Numbered from the stretch's first letter, positions 45,726 to 55,483 are shown. The stretch: DNA of 64,000 nt from Acinetobacter soli (GCF_000760595.1 NZ_BBNM01000001.1:432418-496417), one strand, 5' to 3'. The notes: generated from the sequence alone by a model not told the origin. Translations and numbers: made by a program.

Positions 45726-46154
45726 ATGAAAATGTATAATTTATTGGGTGTCTTAGCGCTTGCAGCGAGTCTTGCGGCTTGTCAAAGCACACCACGTCAA
45801 TATAACGGTAATACGGGTTATCAAGTCGAAAATAAATCTGCCAATTCGGCAACGATTTCGTATACGCTTGCAAATCGCGCGAATCAAGATTTAGATCAGA
45901 GAAAATTACAACGTGCCTGTCAATCGGTATTAGGAACGACCAAAACCTATACGCTGTCGATTTTAAGCATCAATGAAATTCCAAATACAGCAGCCAACCG
46001 ATCGCAAGATCAAGGGATTGCTATTCGTAACTCACGTATGTCGTTTGGCTTATCCGACAGTCCAAGTCTCAACAACAGTGAAGGCTATGCAACGCGTGAA
46101 GCCTTAGAGGCACGCCCAAGTACGCTTAAAGTCGTGCGCTATACCTGTTCTTGA
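45726..46154 (+). CDS. Small lipoprotein of unknown function
   Basis: A 142-residue protein with a lipoprotein signal: a hydrophobic stretch LLGVLALAASLAAC with lipobox LAAC, lipidated Cys19. The mature part is polar and Asn/Ser-rich, containing two Cys (RACQS and the final RYTCS) that could form a disulfide. ATG 45726 is preferred over 45717 because AAGG then has a proper 8-nt spacing. No family recognised. It is monocistronic between glpD (divergent) and the methyltransferase (convergent). Confidence 0.78.
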   Translation: MKMYNLLGVLALAASLAACQSTPRQYNGNTGYQVENKSANSATISYTLANRANQDLDQRKLQRACQSVLGTTKTYTLSILSINEIPNTAANRSQDQGIAIRNSRMSFGLSDSPSLNNSEGYATREALEARPSTLKVVRYTCS

Positions 46155-46170
46155 TTTAATCTGTCGGATA

Positions 46171-46198
46171 AAAAAAGACGCTGTGATCACAGCGTCTT
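46171..46198. terminator. Bidirectional terminator overlapping the methyltransferase stop
   Basis: AAGACGCTGTGATCACAGCGTCTT is a nearly perfect palindrome between A- and T-runs. The TGA of the leftward methyltransferase gene (46189-46187) lies in its centre. Confidence 0.8.
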
Positions 46199-46858
46199 AT
46201 AAAAACTCACATTTCGAAACTCTTTCGCCTCATCCAGATCTGGCCATGTGGTTGCACTTCGTTCATCCATTTTCATATAACGCGAATGGCTAAAGTTTTT
46301 TACCCGGCTATCGGCCACCCACACCTGAGGTGCGAATTTTAAAAATTCATCCAGAAAAAAACGATTACACTGGTCATATAAAACATCGGCCGCCAGCAAC
46401 ACATCGACTTGCTCCGACTGATATAAGTCCTCTAAATACTCCAGTTCCACCGAGTTTAAACGTGCATTTTCACGGCAGGCCGCCAAACTAACCGCATCGA
46501 TATCACAGCAAATGACGCGTTTTGCACCAGCCAGTTTTGCAGCAATTGCCACCACGCCAGAACCGGCACCAAAATCCAGTACCACCTTGTCACGCACATG
46601 TTCAGGCTCTGCCAGCAACCATTGTGCCATCGCCAAACCCGAAGCCCAACAAAAAATCCAGTACGGTGTATCGTTCCAGATTCTACGCACCACCTCATCA
46701 TCGAGCCGATCTACTGGAAATACTGGAGGAATCAACCAGAGGGAAATTGGCGTATCGGGTAATTGCTGTGCCTGTAATTCAGCATTTGGAATAATGGCAT
46801 GCAGTGCTTCGAGTAAAACAGGCGGCACTGCATGTGGTCGCGATATATGATCGCTCAT
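46187..46858 (-). CDS. Class I SAM-dependent methyltransferase, PrmA/ETFB-lysine type
   Basis: A 223-residue methyltransferase. The SAM motif VVLDFGAGSGVVAIAAKLAG (92-111) is followed by the acidic VICCDID that binds the ribose and by LLAADVLYD as motif post-II. The N-terminal WIFCWASGLAMAQWLL segment is typical of the lysine methyltransferases that modify electron-transfer flavoprotein or ribosomal proteins. It starts 2 bp after the folD stop and is co-transcribed with it. Confidence 0.85.
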   Translation of the reverse strand: MSDHISRPHAVPPVLLEALHAIIPNAELQAQQLPDTPISLWLIPPVFPVDRLDDEVVRRIWNDTPYWIFCWASGLAMAQWLLAEPEHVRDKVVLDFGAGSGVVAIAAKLAGAKRVICCDIDAVSLAACRENARLNSVELEYLEDLYQSEQVDVLLAADVLYDQCNRFFLDEFLKFAPQVWVADSRVKNFSHSRYMKMDERSATTWPDLDEAKEFRNVSFYKTL

Positions 46859-46860
46859 AT

Positions 46861-47709
46861 TTAGACGAGTGCTTTTTCGGCAGCTTCAACAGTCTGACGG
46901 ATCAGCGTAGTGATGGTCATTGGACCCACACCACCCGGGACAGGCGTGTAAGCCGAAGCGATAGTCTCGATACCCTCAAGCTGAATATCACCTACACCAC
47001 CGCCATCACGCGGATGAAAACCAGCATCGACCACTACCGCACCCGGTTTGATCCAGTCTTTTTGAATCAATTCAGCCTTACCTACAGCACCGACAATAAT
47101 ATCTGCCTGCTTCACAAACTCAGCTAAGTTTTGTGTACGCGAGTGACAAATCGTAACGGTCGCATTCGCTTCAAGCAACATGGCGGCCATTGGCTTACCT
47201 AAAATTGCCGAACGTCCTACGACAACAGCATGCTTACCGGTCAGCTCAATATTGTGTTCTTTTAAAATTGTCATAATTCCAGCTGGAGTAGCAGAACCAT
47301 AGGCTGCCTCACCCATTGCCATGCGACCATAGCCCAAGCACGTCACACCATCGACATCTTTATTGAGTGAAATTGCATCGAAACATGCACGCTCATCAAT
47401 CTGTGCAGGAACAGGATGTTGCAGCAAGATTCCGTGTACATCTGGATTGGCATTGAGTTTTTCAATTTCTGCCAATAGCTCTTCGGTAGTCGTGGTCTGT
47501 GGAAGTTCAATTTTTAATGAATCCATTCCCACACGGCGACATGCATTGCCTTTCATACGTACATAGGTTGCAGAAGCACCATCATCACCGACTAAAATTG
47601 TTGCCAAAATTGGAGTACGACCTGTTTTTGCTTTCAGTGCTTCAACACGCACCAACAAGTCCGCTTCAATTTTCTTTGCTAATGCACGACCATCTAAAAC
47701 CAATGCCAC
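46861..47709 (-). CDS. folD: Methylenetetrahydrofolate dehydrogenase/cyclohydrolase FolD
   Basis: The 282-residue bifunctional C1 enzyme, cytosolic. The catalytic Tyr-x3-Lys is seen in [14 protein letters not shown] (Lys53), [14 protein letters not shown] is the folate-site segment, [14 protein letters not shown] the NADP-binding one, and [13 protein letters not shown] the C-terminal signature. Normal length. It leads a two-gene unit with the methyltransferase. Confidence 0.95.
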   Translation of the reverse strand: MALVLDGRALAKKIEADLLVRVEALKAKTGRTPILATILVGDDGASATYVRMKGNACRRVGMDSLKIELPQTTTTEELLAEIEKLNANPDVHGILLQHPVPAQIDERACFDAISLNKDVDGVTCLGYGRMAMGEAAYGSATPAGIMTILKEHNIELTGKHAVVVGRSAILGKPMAAMLLEANATVTICHSRTQNLAEFVKQADIIVGAVGKAELIQKDWIKPGAVVVDAGFHPRDGGGVGDIQLEGIETIASAYTPVPGGVGPMTITTLIRQTVEAAEKALV

Positions 47710-47862
47710 GGCACATCTCCAAGCTAGATATGAATCAATTTTTGCAAATGATACATGATAATTTAGGTAATTTTATTTTAGATGTTGTTTTTCTGCGCAT
47801 ATTCACTGAATTTAGTATTGTTTTTTTTCTGAAGCTTGCTAATATGTGCATCACCAAATGAT

Positions 47863-47936
47863 GGCGGGGTGGCAGAGTGGTCATGCAGCGGACTGCAACT
47901 CCGTGTACGCCGGTTCGATTCCGACCTCCGCCTCCA
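47863..47936 (+). tRNA. tRNA-Cys (anticodon GCA)
   Basis: A 74-nt tRNA with acceptor GGCGGGG/CTCCGCC (one G-T pair), anticodon loop CTGCAAC, T-arm GTTCGATTC and encoded CCA. tRNA-Leu follows after 11 bp, so both are in one transcript. Confidence 0.95.
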
Positions 47937-47947
47937 CATTTGGTAAA

Positions 47948-48034
47948 GCCCGGGTGGTGAAATAGGTAGACACAGGGGATTTAAAATCCCCCGCCCACAA
48001 AGGCGTGCCGGTTCGAGTCCGGCCCCGGGCACCA
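47948..48034 (+). tRNA. tRNA-Leu (anticodon UAA), copy 1
   Basis: An 87-nt class II tRNA: acceptor GCCCGGG, anticodon stem-loop GGGATTTAAAATCCC (anticodon TAA), a long variable arm, T-arm GTTCGAGTC and encoded CCA. Identical to the copy at 49450. Confidence 0.95.
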
Positions 48035-48067
48035 TTTTAAATCTTTTGAAATGGTGCAATAAAGAAT

Positions 48068-48089
48068 CCAGCAATGTGCTGGTTTTTTT
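48068..48089 (+). terminator. Terminator of the tRNA-Cys/tRNA-Leu transcript
   Basis: CCAGCA / TGCTGG around ATG, followed by seven T. Confidence 0.85.
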
Positions 48090-48212
48090 ATGCCTGAAAT
48101 TTATGTTTTTATATTTTCTTTATTCAAGCCAAGACTTTCTCATTTAAATCTCAAGATCTGAGTGTTATCTTCATAACAAATCCAATAACAATGTGCATCG
48201 CGTTATTATTCA

Positions 48213-49376
48213 ATGATGAAAACAAAAACATTTGTACTCGCTCCTGACTCCTTTAAAGAAAGTATGACTGCCAGAGAAGCATGTTTGGCCATGCAACACG
48301 GTTTACAACGTATTTTTCCAGATGCCAAGTATGATTTATGCCCTATGGCAGACGGTGGTGAAGGTACAGTAGATACCATCATCGATGCGCAACAAGGCCA
48401 AAAAGTATATGTCACAGTGAGTGGTCCTTTGCATCTTTATAAAGTCCACACCTATTTTGGATTGATTGATCAGGGGCGTACCGCAGTGATCGAAATGGCA
48501 AAGGCCAATGGTATTCACTTGCTCACACCCGATCAGCGTAATCCCCTACTCACTTCGACTTATGGTACTGGAGAGCTGATTCGCGCTGCTTTAGATCATC
48601 AGGTATCGAAAATTATTATCGGGCTTGGCGGTAGTGTTACCAATGATGCTGGCATGGGAATGGCAAGTGCTTTAGGTGTACGATTTTTAGATCAATTCGA
48701 TCAAGAGGTTGAATTGGGTGGCGGGCAACTGAATCAGATTGCATCAATTGATATCACTCAACTCGACCCACGCTTGGCTGATGTTGAGATCGTAATTGCC
48801 ACCGACGTGAATAATCCGTTAATTGGCCCACAAGGCGCAACCTATATTTTTGGGCCGCAAAAGGGCGCCACACTGGATATGCTCATTCAGCTTGAGGCCA
48901 ATCTTTGTCATTTTGCCGATATTATTCAGCAGACTTTAGGTATCTCTTTACACCATGTAAAGGGTGCTGGCGCCGCAGGAGGACTGGCCGCAGGCCTAAT
49001 GGCGTTTACCACGGCAAAAATTCAGTCTGGTGTTGAAACAGTCATCGAATCTATTCAATTGGCTCAGAAAATTCAGGCAGCAGATTACATTTTTACTGGC
49101 GAAGGCGGAATCGATATACAGACGCAGTTTGGAAAAACACCGATTGGAGTGGCGCGTTTAGCCAAAACGTTTAACAAGCCTGTATTTGTATGTGCAGGCT
49201 ATATCGGCCAAGGCATCGAAATGCTGTATGAAGATGGTATTACTGCGATTTTCGGTATTCTCGATGGTGCCAGTAATATTGAACAAGCTTGTAAAAATGG
49301 GGCAATGAATCTTACACGCACAACAGAAAATATCGGACGCCTCATTAAACAGCTTGAATCGACTGAAACAAAATAA
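48213..49376 (+). CDS. Glycerate 2-kinase (GlxK/GarK family)
   Basis: A 387-residue glycerate kinase type 1. Landmarks are the N-terminal APDSFKESMTAREA, the MADGGEGTVDT segment (about 45-55), IIGLGGSVTNDAGMGMASALG (near 130-150) and GAGAAGGLAAGLMAF (about 250-265), all diagnostic for the family. It phosphorylates D-glycerate at the end of glyoxylate/glucarate pathways. It sits alone between two tRNA-Leu copies without other glycerate-pathway genes, which suggests insertion or recombination between the tRNA genes. Confidence 0.9.
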   Translation: MMKTKTFVLAPDSFKESMTAREACLAMQHGLQRIFPDAKYDLCPMADGGEGTVDTIIDAQQGQKVYVTVSGPLHLYKVHTYFGLIDQGRTAVIEMAKANGIHLLTPDQRNPLLTSTYGTGELIRAALDHQVSKIIIGLGGSVTNDAGMGMASALGVRFLDQFDQEVELGGGQLNQIASIDITQLDPRLADVEIVIATDVNNPLIGPQGATYIFGPQKGATLDMLIQLEANLCHFADIIQQTLGISLHHVKGAGAAGGLAAGLMAFTTAKIQSGVETVIESIQLAQKIQAADYIFTGEGGIDIQTQFGKTPIGVARLAKTFNKPVFVCAGYIGQGIEMLYEDGITAIFGILDGASNIEQACKNGAMNLTRTTENIGRLIKQLESTETK

Positions 49377-49449
49377 TTGCTTGAAAAATCTGCATATAAT
49401 TCAAGATTTCCTTGCCTAATTTGCATGGTTACACTATGATGGCGCTCAT

Positions 49450-49536
49450 GCCCGGGTGGTGAAATAGGTAGACACAGGGGATTTAAAATCCCCCGCCCAC
49501 AAAGGCGTGCCGGTTCGAGTCCGGCCCCGGGCACCA
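49450..49536 (+). tRNA. tRNA-Leu (anticodon UAA), copy 2
   Basis: The 87-nt sequence is identical to the copy at 47948, with encoded CCA. It has no tRNA-Cys partner and must have its own promoter in the short region after the glycerate kinase gene. Confidence 0.95.
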
Positions 49537-49569
49537 TTTTAAGTCTTTTAAAATGGTGTAATAAAAAAT

Positions 49570-49591
49570 CCAGCAATATGCTGGTTTTTTT
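49570..49591 (+). terminator. Terminator of tRNA-Leu copy 2
   Basis: CCAGCA / TGCTGG around ATA and a T-run, equivalent to the one at 48068. Confidence 0.85.
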
Positions 49592-49654
49592 ATGTCTGCT
49601 CACTATTAAATGTAGATCACACCGATGACTACACATAGATGGCGAGAACGGTGA

Positions 49655-49969
49655 TCACCATTCTCGGTTTGCAACCAATTCCTCAAGATCGATATCCATA
49701 TAACCCGCATCTTGTACGGCCATCATCATTGCTTCCGCAATATAATCAGTGGCTGTATCGTCCAAATTCGAGTCAAGATCCTCAAAGTCTGGTTTCATTT
49801 CATTGATTTTCAGCAAGGTTAAGTTTGCCAAGCGATAAATTTCAGAATCAGATTGCTCAATTTTCTGAATCTTTTTAGCAAATTCAACAATATACTGCTT
49901 AACTTCTGCAACTAACACTTCTGGATAGTAGCCGTCATCAAACATAGGGAGAAGTAAATCGTTAAACAT
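49655..49969 (-). CDS. Small acidic protein, possibly DUF5713
   Basis: A 104-residue, acidic, mostly helical protein beginning MFNDLLLPMFDDGYYPEVLVAEVKQ and containing a late DYIAEAMMMAVQDAGY segment. The pattern of paired Asp before an aromatic near the start resembles what I remember of DUF5713, but this is a weak call. No catalytic motif, signal or membrane segment. It lies between tRNA-Leu and folP, in folP orientation, 78 bp downstream of it, so it could be read from the folP transcript. Confidence 0.65.
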   Translation of the reverse strand: MFNDLLLPMFDDGYYPEVLVAEVKQYIVEFAKKIQKIEQSDSEIYRLANLTLLKINEMKPDFEDLDSNLDDTATDYIAEAMMMAVQDAGYMDIDLEELVANREW

Positions 49970-50047
49970 CAGTACATCTTTTCAATAAAAAACGTGCTGC
50001 TTATATCATACCTGATACAAAAAGGCGACCTTCTTTAAAGGCAATAT

Positions 50048-50902
50048 TCACGATGCAGCCAACATCGCCTGCCACATACGTACCGCATCCACGGTGACTT
50101 TTACATCATGAACACGAACAATGGAGGCCCCTTGCTGAAGACTCAGTAAATGCCCAGTTACACTCCCCACCATTCGCTGATCTGCGCTTGCGCCTTGCAA
50201 GACCTCTCCGACAAACCGTTTGCGCGACAAACCCGATAATACTGGGTAGCCTAAATCCGTAAATCGCCACAGCGCATTGAGCAAAGTCAAATTCTGCTGG
50301 GCATTTTTTGCAAAACCGAATCCGGGATCGACAATAATATGTTCCTGCCGAATACCAGCTGATAACGCAGCTTGAACGCGCTGTTGAAGTTCATTAATCA
50401 CATCTTCTATAACATTGTCATACTGATCTAGCTGATTCATTGTGGTCGGTTCACCACGCATATGCATGATAATCACAGGAATATTCAATCTCGCAGCCAT
50501 CTCAAGGGCGCCTGGGCGAGTAAGTGCACGCACATCATTCCAGATATGTGCACCTGCTGCCACAGCGGCTTCTATCACACGAGGCTGACTGGTATCGATA
50601 GAAATGATGACATTCTCTTGTGCCAAAGCTTCAACCACAGGTACTACACGCTGTATCTCTTCTTCAACCTCCACTATCGATGCACCCGGACGAGTGGATT
50701 CTCCTCCAATATCAATAATACTCGCACCATCTGCAATCATCTGCTGCGCATGCACTATTGCAGCTATCTTGGAGTTATGTTTCCCTCCATCACTAAATGA
50801 ATCTGGTGTGACATTTAAAATACCCATAACATGGGGACAGGATAAATCCAACTCCAATAATCCACAGGAAATAACTTTCTGCGGTAAGGGCATCAATTTC
50901 AT
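50048..50902 (-). CDS. folP: Dihydropteroate synthase FolP
   Basis: A 284-residue enzyme joining p-aminobenzoate to dihydropterin pyrophosphate, the sulfonamide target. GILNVTPDSFSDGG (27-40) and IGGESTRPGA (65-74) are the two classical signatures; the loop with IIMHMRGEP and the late GLSRKRFVGE with its sulfonamide-contact Arg/Lys are present. ATG 50902 with GGAG is chosen over 50917. It follows ftsH as in E. coli (rlmE-ftsH-folP), but glmM does not follow. Confidence 0.95.
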   Translation of the reverse strand: MKLMPLPQKVISCGLLELDLSCPHVMGILNVTPDSFSDGGKHNSKIAAIVHAQQMIADGASIIDIGGESTRPGASIVEVEEEIQRVVPVVEALAQENVIISIDTSQPRVIEAAVAAGAHIWNDVRALTRPGALEMAARLNIPVIIMHMRGEPTTMNQLDQYDNVIEDVINELQQRVQAALSAGIRQEHIIVDPGFGFAKNAQQNLTLLNALWRFTDLGYPVLSGLSRKRFVGEVLQGASADQRMVGSVTGHLLSLQQGASIVRVHDVKVTVDAVRMWQAMLAAS

Positions 50903-50980
50903 GCAATGACTCCACATTTAAATGCCATCATTTTAACAACCTCATCACTTTAAAGATAATTTCCATTTTGTTTTAAATAA

Positions 50981-51009
50981 AAAAAGAGCCGCTCTAGGCG
51001 ACTCTTTTT
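50981..51009 (-). terminator. Probable terminator after ftsH
   Basis: AAAAAGAG-c-CGC / GCG-a-CTCTTTTT around TCTAG; leftward T-run. If it works, folP is partly transcribed from its own promoter. Confidence 0.7.
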
Positions 51010-51021
51010 TTTATTTCACAC

Positions 51022-52917
51022 TTAGCTCATTGATGGCAATGGCGGAGGTGTAGATGGTCCGTTACTTGGTGGATCCAAATCAACAACTGGATTTTCAGCA
51101 ACATAAACCTTTGGTGGACGCGGTTCACGACCTTCCATAATATCCAGCACTTGATCACGATCAATGGTTTCCCACTCCATCAAGGCTTTCACCATGGTAT
51201 GCGCTTTATCCTTGTTGTTTTCAAGAATATCCCATGCCACTTTATACTGCTCATCTAGAATACGACGAACTTCTTCATCAACCTGTTGCTGGGTTGCTTC
51301 AGAAATTGTACGGCTACCCACATTTCCAAAGAAACCTTGAGTATTGTCGTCTTCATAAACCATCACGCCTAGTCGATCTGACATACCGTATTTGGTGACC
51401 ATCGCACGTGCCATTTTAGTTGCACGTTCAAAGTCGTTTGATGCACCAGTGGATTGCTGATTGATGAAAATTTCTTCAGCAATACGACCACCAAATAAAA
51501 TCGAAATTTCTTTCAACATTTTATCTTTGTAGTGACTAATCTGATCCTGCTCAGGCAACTGCCAAGTTACACCTAGTGCCCAGCCACGCGGCATAATGGT
51601 CACTTTATGTACCGGATCGGTACCCGGCAAAGCTTCTGCAACAATGGCATGGCCCGACTCATGATATGCCGTTGCACGACGCTCTTCTTCACGAAGAATC
51701 ATCGATTTACGCTCAGGACCCATATAGATCTTGTCTTTGGCATCTTCAAAGTCATGCATATCGACCGTGTTTTTGTTACGACGTGCAGCAAATAAAGCCG
51801 CTTCGTTAACCAGGTTAGCCAGTTGTGCACCAGAGAATCCCGGTGTACCGCGTGCCAATACCTTAACGTCTACACCAGTCACTGACGGTAATTTTCTGAG
51901 GTGAACATTTAAAATCTGCTCACGACCATTAATGTCAGGTAATCCTACCATCACTTGACGGTCAAAACGGCCTGGACGCAACAAGGCTTTATCGAGTACA
52001 TCGACACGGTTGGTCGCTGCAATCACAATCACGCCTTCATTACCTTCAAAGCCGTCCATCTCAACCAGCATCTGGTTTAATGTCTGTTCACGCTCGTCAT
52101 GACCACCACCGGTACCTGAACCACGGTGACGACCAACTGCATCGATCTCATCAATGAAGATAATACATGGCGCATGACGCTTAGCTTGTTCAAACATATC
52201 ACGTACACGTGAAGCACCAACACCCACAAACATCTCAACAAAATCAGAACCTGAAATGCTGAAGAATGGGACTTTTGCTTCACCTGCAATGGCTTTCGCC
52301 AAAAGGGTTTTACCCGTTCCTGGAGGTCCAACCATCAAAACGCCACGCGGGATTGTTGCCCCTAAACGTTTGAATTTCGCTGGATCTTTTAAAAAATCTA
52401 CGATCTCTACAACTTCTTGTTTTGCTTCGTCACAACCTGCAACATCTTTAAATGTTACTTTGATTTGATCTTCCGAAAGCATTTTTGCCTTCGACTTTCC
52501 AAAACTCATTGGCCCGTTTTTACCACCTGCACCGCCACCCATGTTGCGCATAAAGAACATGAATAACAAAATGATTAAAAGCACAGGGAAACTAGCAATG
52601 AGAAGTTGCATCAACAAGCCTTGACGTTGAGGAGCTGTACCTTCAACCACCACATTATTCTTGTTTAGGCTAGGTAAAAGCTGTGTGTCTTCAACTTGCG
52701 GACGTACTGTCTCAAAGTGAGAGCCATTGGTTTTCTCACCACTAATATTCAAACCATCAATAGTGACTTGCTTAATTTGACCAGCATTCACCGCCGCAAC
52801 AAATTCCGAATAATTCATTGCAGATGGCTTATTACGGTCACTGATGTTACTGAAAATCAAGATCAGAACACCAAGTATTATTAGCCACAATACGGCATTC
52901 TTGAAGAGATCGCTCAA
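51022..52917 (-). CDS. ftsH: Membrane AAA+ zinc protease FtsH
   Basis: A 631-residue ATP-dependent protease of the inner membrane. Two N-terminal membrane segments (about 8-25 and 100-120) flank a periplasmic domain; Walker A GPPGTGKT (near 197), Walker B IIFIDEID, the SRH region [19 protein letters not shown], and zinc motif HESGH (near 417) are all there. The C-terminus is Pro-rich ([21 protein letters not shown]). It degrades LpxC-, heat-shock- and misfolded membrane substrates in homologues. It lies 135 bp downstream of rlmE. Confidence 0.97.
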   Translation of the reverse strand: MSDLFKNAVLWLIILGVLILIFSNISDRNKPSAMNYSEFVAAVNAGQIKQVTIDGLNISGEKTNGSHFETVRPQVEDTQLLPSLNKNNVVVEGTAPQRQGLLMQLLIASFPVLLIILLFMFFMRNMGGGAGGKNGPMSFGKSKAKMLSEDQIKVTFKDVAGCDEAKQEVVEIVDFLKDPAKFKRLGATIPRGVLMVGPPGTGKTLLAKAIAGEAKVPFFSISGSDFVEMFVGVGASRVRDMFEQAKRHAPCIIFIDEIDAVGRHRGSGTGGGHDEREQTLNQMLVEMDGFEGNEGVIVIAATNRVDVLDKALLRPGRFDRQVMVGLPDINGREQILNVHLRKLPSVTGVDVKVLARGTPGFSGAQLANLVNEAALFAARRNKNTVDMHDFEDAKDKIYMGPERKSMILREEERRATAYHESGHAIVAEALPGTDPVHKVTIMPRGWALGVTWQLPEQDQISHYKDKMLKEISILFGGRIAEEIFINQQSTGASNDFERATKMARAMVTKYGMSDRLGVMVYEDDNTQGFFGNVGSRTISEATQQQVDEEVRRILDEQYKVAWDILENNKDKAHTMVKALMEWETIDRDQVLDIMEGREPRPPKVYVAENPVVDLDPPSNGPSTPPPLPSMS

Positions 52918-53052
52918 AGCTTTATTCCCATTATCAATCTAATTTGATCATGCCCATATCACTGGGTTGACCCTAGTTCACAGCAAGTCTCGTGCTTGCA
53001 ACAGTTCAAATTGTACAAAATGCACAATTTTTAACGGCTTGGCAAGTAAACT

Positions 53053-53703
53053 TTATTTCAAGGCCTTTTTACGCCCTTGACCGATTAAGAATACTTCCTT
53101 TGATCGAGCACGAGAGGCAGCAGGTTTTGCAGTTTTAAGAATATCGAAACTCTCAACTACCTGCTTACGAAACTCATCAAAACCTGATCCTTGGAAAACC
53201 TTTACCACAAACTGACCATCTGGACCAAGTACTTTCTGGGCAAAATCGAGCGCCAGTTCACATAAGTAAATCTGACGAGGCTGATCTACTGCCCTATTAC
53301 CTGATGTATTGGGGGCCATATCTGAAATTACAATGTCTACAGTACGCCCATTTAAAATATTTAACAATTTTTCGAACACTTCCTCTTCGCGAAAGTCACC
53401 TTGCAAGAAAGTCACGTCCGGCAGAGCGTCCATTGCCAAGATATCAGAAGCTATCACTAAACCTTTACTACCTACAAGCTTGCCTGCAATTTGCGACCAA
53501 CTTCCAGGCGCAGCACCCAAATCGACGACTGTCATTCCGGGTCTGATCAGTTTGTATTTCTCCTGAATTTCTAAAAGTTTATATGCAGCACGTGCACGGT
53601 AGCCTTCTTTTTGAGCCTTTTTTACAAAAGGATCATCAAGATGCTCTCTCATCCACGCACGACTACTTTTAGATAACTTCTGGTTGGTAATGCGTGTCGC
53701 CAT
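53053..53703 (-). CDS. rlmE: 23S rRNA 2'-O-methyltransferase RlmE (FtsJ)
   Basis: A 216-residue enzyme that methylates U2552 of 23S rRNA. SAM motif [15 protein letters not shown] (about 59-73), catalytic K-D-K-E pattern with Asp in [11 protein letters not shown], Lys in [10 protein letters not shown] and Glu in RSKEVFLIG. Usual length. Divergent from yhbY and upstream of ftsH, the same arrangement as in E. coli. Confidence 0.95.
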   Translation of the reverse strand: MATRITNQKLSKSSRAWMREHLDDPFVKKAQKEGYRARAAYKLLEIQEKYKLIRPGMTVVDLGAAPGSWSQIAGKLVGSKGLVIASDILAMDALPDVTFLQGDFREEEVFEKLLNILNGRTVDIVISDMAPNTSGNRAVDQPRQIYLCELALDFAQKVLGPDGQFVVKVFQGSGFDEFRKQVVESFDILKTAKPAASRARSKEVFLIGQGRKKALK

Positions 53704-53900
53704 AACTTACTAAATATTAAAAAACTTCTTGACCTCTATTGTACGTCAAAAACGGCATTGATGCAGTATGGTTGTGTATCAGAAAGCCCCACTTTTGGTA
53801 GATTTTTTCCTATGATCATGATCGAATATTTCAACAATAGTGCGCGCGTTTGACCTTCAACTTTGCTATACTTAGGCGCTTTTAATCCTAGGTAGTTTCA

Positions 53901-54227
53901 ATGGCAGCTTTATCTATTCAAGAACGTAAACGCTTACGTCAAATCGGGCATGCGCTCAATCCAGTGGTCATGATCGGTGGACAAGGGTTGACGGAAGGTG
54001 TTATCGAAGAAACCAACCGCGCACTGAATGATCACGAATTGATTAAAATCAAAATTGCAGGTGAAGACCGCGACGCGCGTGCACAAGTGATTGATGCTTT
54101 AATTGCAGAGACTCAAGCTGAAGTGGTACAGAAAATTGGCAAGATTGCACTTTTGTATAAAAAAGCTGCAAAACAAAATCCAAATCTTTCAAATCTTGTG
54201 CGTCATGCGCATTTGGGCAACAAATAG
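53901..54227 (+). CDS. yhbY: Ribosome assembly RNA-binding protein YhbY
   Basis: A 108-residue CRS1/YhbY (CRM) domain protein, slightly longer than E. coli's 97. The motif GHALNPVVMIGGQGLTEGVIEE at 16-37 includes the GxxG-like loop, and LIKIKIAGEDRDAR follows. It associates with pre-50S particles. Divergent from rlmE with a 197-bp gap. A DOMON-like gene follows after 12 bp. Confidence 0.93.
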   Translation: MAALSIQERKRLRQIGHALNPVVMIGGQGLTEGVIEETNRALNDHELIKIKIAGEDRDARAQVIDALIAETQAEVVQKIGKIALLYKKAAKQNPNLSNLVRHAHLGNK

Positions 54228-54239
54228 TTGATTTGATGT

Positions 54240-54776
54240 ATGGCGAGTTATGAGTTAAATGCATTTGATCGGTTTGAAGTCATTTCACTGGTCGGTGCGA
54301 TTGAGCAACAACATCCATCTGTTTTAAATATCGGATTCTGGGTACGTGATCCCAACCAGCTGATTGAATGGCCCAAACGTGTCTCAGCGCATCCTCGTCA
54401 AGATTATTTATGGAATTCAACTTGCTTTGAAGTCTTTATTGGCATTAAACATCAAGATGCGTACCGTGAGGTTAATCTCTCCCCTTCACAGGCCTGGCAA
54501 GTATATGAGTTTGAAGAGTATCGCTATCCAGAGCAGATGCCTCCTGTTGCCGCGCATGATATAGAACTCATCAAGCTAGAGCGCACGCATTACGGTCTAA
54601 ATACAAGCCTCGATCTTGGCAAATTTATGCGTCAGCACCAAGTGAAATGGACAGATCTCTATGTGGGGTTAAGTGCTGTACTCAACACCTCTCAAGGAAC
54701 ACAGTTCTACGCCATGCAACACAGTAGTCCACAACCCGATTTTCATAATAAACGGGATTGGCTACATCAGTTTTAA
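54240..54776 (+). CDS. DOMON-like domain protein
   Basis: A 178-residue protein, no signal sequence. The core has WNSTCFEVFIGIK (about 58-70), EVNLSPSQAWQVYEFEEYR (78-96) and LNTSLDLGK, a pattern I associate with DOMON-like carbohydrate- or heme-binding beta sandwiches. Function unknown. Only 12 bp separate it from yhbY, so it is co-transcribed with it; its ATG has no strong ribosome-binding site. Confidence 0.75.
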   Translation: MASYELNAFDRFEVISLVGAIEQQHPSVLNIGFWVRDPNQLIEWPKRVSAHPRQDYLWNSTCFEVFIGIKHQDAYREVNLSPSQAWQVYEFEEYRYPEQMPPVAAHDIELIKLERTHYGLNTSLDLGKFMRQHQVKWTDLYVGLSAVLNTSQGTQFYAMQHSSPQPDFHNKRDWLHQF

Positions 54777-54808
54777 AAAAAATGCGAGATACTAGATCTC
54801 GCATTTTT
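54776..54808. terminator. Bidirectional terminator
   Basis: AAAAATGCGAGAT / ATCTCGCATTTTT around ACTAG ends the yhbY-DOMON transcript and the convergent coiled-coil gene. Confidence 0.9.
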
Positions 54809-54823
54809 GTCTTTTGCTCAATA

Positions 54824-55252
54824 CTAAGCACTCTCTTTGACTTTATGCCATGCTTCAAGCGCCTGATCTTTAGAACGCTTAAGCACTTCAGTCAGCGTTT
54901 CCTTGTGTTTTGAAGTCACATGGGTCAAATCATCTTTAATTTCTTTACCCAATTTGCTTAAATCATCACTGAGTTGCAATAACTCTTTTTTAAGTACTTC
55001 AACTGCCTCAGACAAATCGCCTTGTGAATGTGTGAGTTGCGATTTGATCACATCTAAGCGGCCAAGCACATCGGCTTTAATTTGTTGATACTGGGTTTGG
55101 ATGGTCTGGTTTAATTCTTTGGCTTCGGTTTCAATTTTTTCCTGCGTTTCGTTCAGCACTTCTTGTACCTGTGCTGTGGTGTCACTACACAGTTGATCAA
55201 CTTGCTGTTGATGCGCTTGGACCGCTTGTTTTAATGATTTTTTTGTTGTCAT
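54824..55252 (-). CDS. Coiled-coil protein of unknown function
   Basis: A 142-residue, almost entirely helical protein with heptad-like Leu/Val spacing, rich in Lys, Glu, Gln and Ser and without Pro. No signal or membrane segment. The pattern resembles phasin-like or apolipoprotein-like amphipathic coils, but I cannot name a family. It is monocistronic between convergent yhbY-DOMON and divergent carA. Confidence 0.75.
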   Translation of the reverse strand: MTTKKSLKQAVQAHQQQVDQLCSDTTAQVQEVLNETQEKIETEAKELNQTIQTQYQQIKADVLGRLDVIKSQLTHSQGDLSEAVEVLKKELLQLSDDLSKLGKEIKDDLTHVTSKHKETLTEVLKRSKDQALEAWHKVKESA

Positions 55253-55439
55253 GAATACACCTCTGATTCACGTAATAGTATCGATTTGGTCACCGCATAT
55301 TACATAGTAAGCCTAACGTTGAGAAAACTGATAAAAATTGTTCGACAATCTTGAATTTCAGTGTTTTTTTCAAATTTCGATATCAAAATTCAGTAAAAAC
55401 AATGAATTGTTTTAATTCAGAATTTTTCAAATAAAAACG
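55253..55439. other. AT-rich region upstream of the carA promoter
   Basis: Holds the promoter of the coiled-coil gene on the reverse strand. No ORF or strong repeat was found. Confidence 0.4.
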
Positions 55440-55468
55440 TAGACTTTGGTCTAATCGATGCGTATAAT
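55440..55468 (+). promoter_or_regulatory. carAB promoter
   Basis: A consensus -10 TATAAT (55463-55468) with TAGACT (55440-55445) at 17-bp spacing as -35. Start expected near 55475, about 120 nt before carA. Confidence 0.7.
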
Positions 55469-55483
55469 GCGCTGTTAAGTTAT

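Larger units (their letters stand above)
47948..48096 (+). repeat. Direct repeat copy 1: tRNA-Leu plus terminator
   Basis: This 149-bp unit recurs at 49450-49598. The tRNA part is identical; the tail up to the terminator differs by six transitions. It brackets the glycerate kinase gene with copy 2. Confidence 0.85.
49450..49598 (+). repeat. Direct repeat copy 2: tRNA-Leu plus terminator
   Basis: Second copy of the 149-bp unit at 47948-48096. Upstream similarity stops exactly at the first base of the tRNA. Confidence 0.85.
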
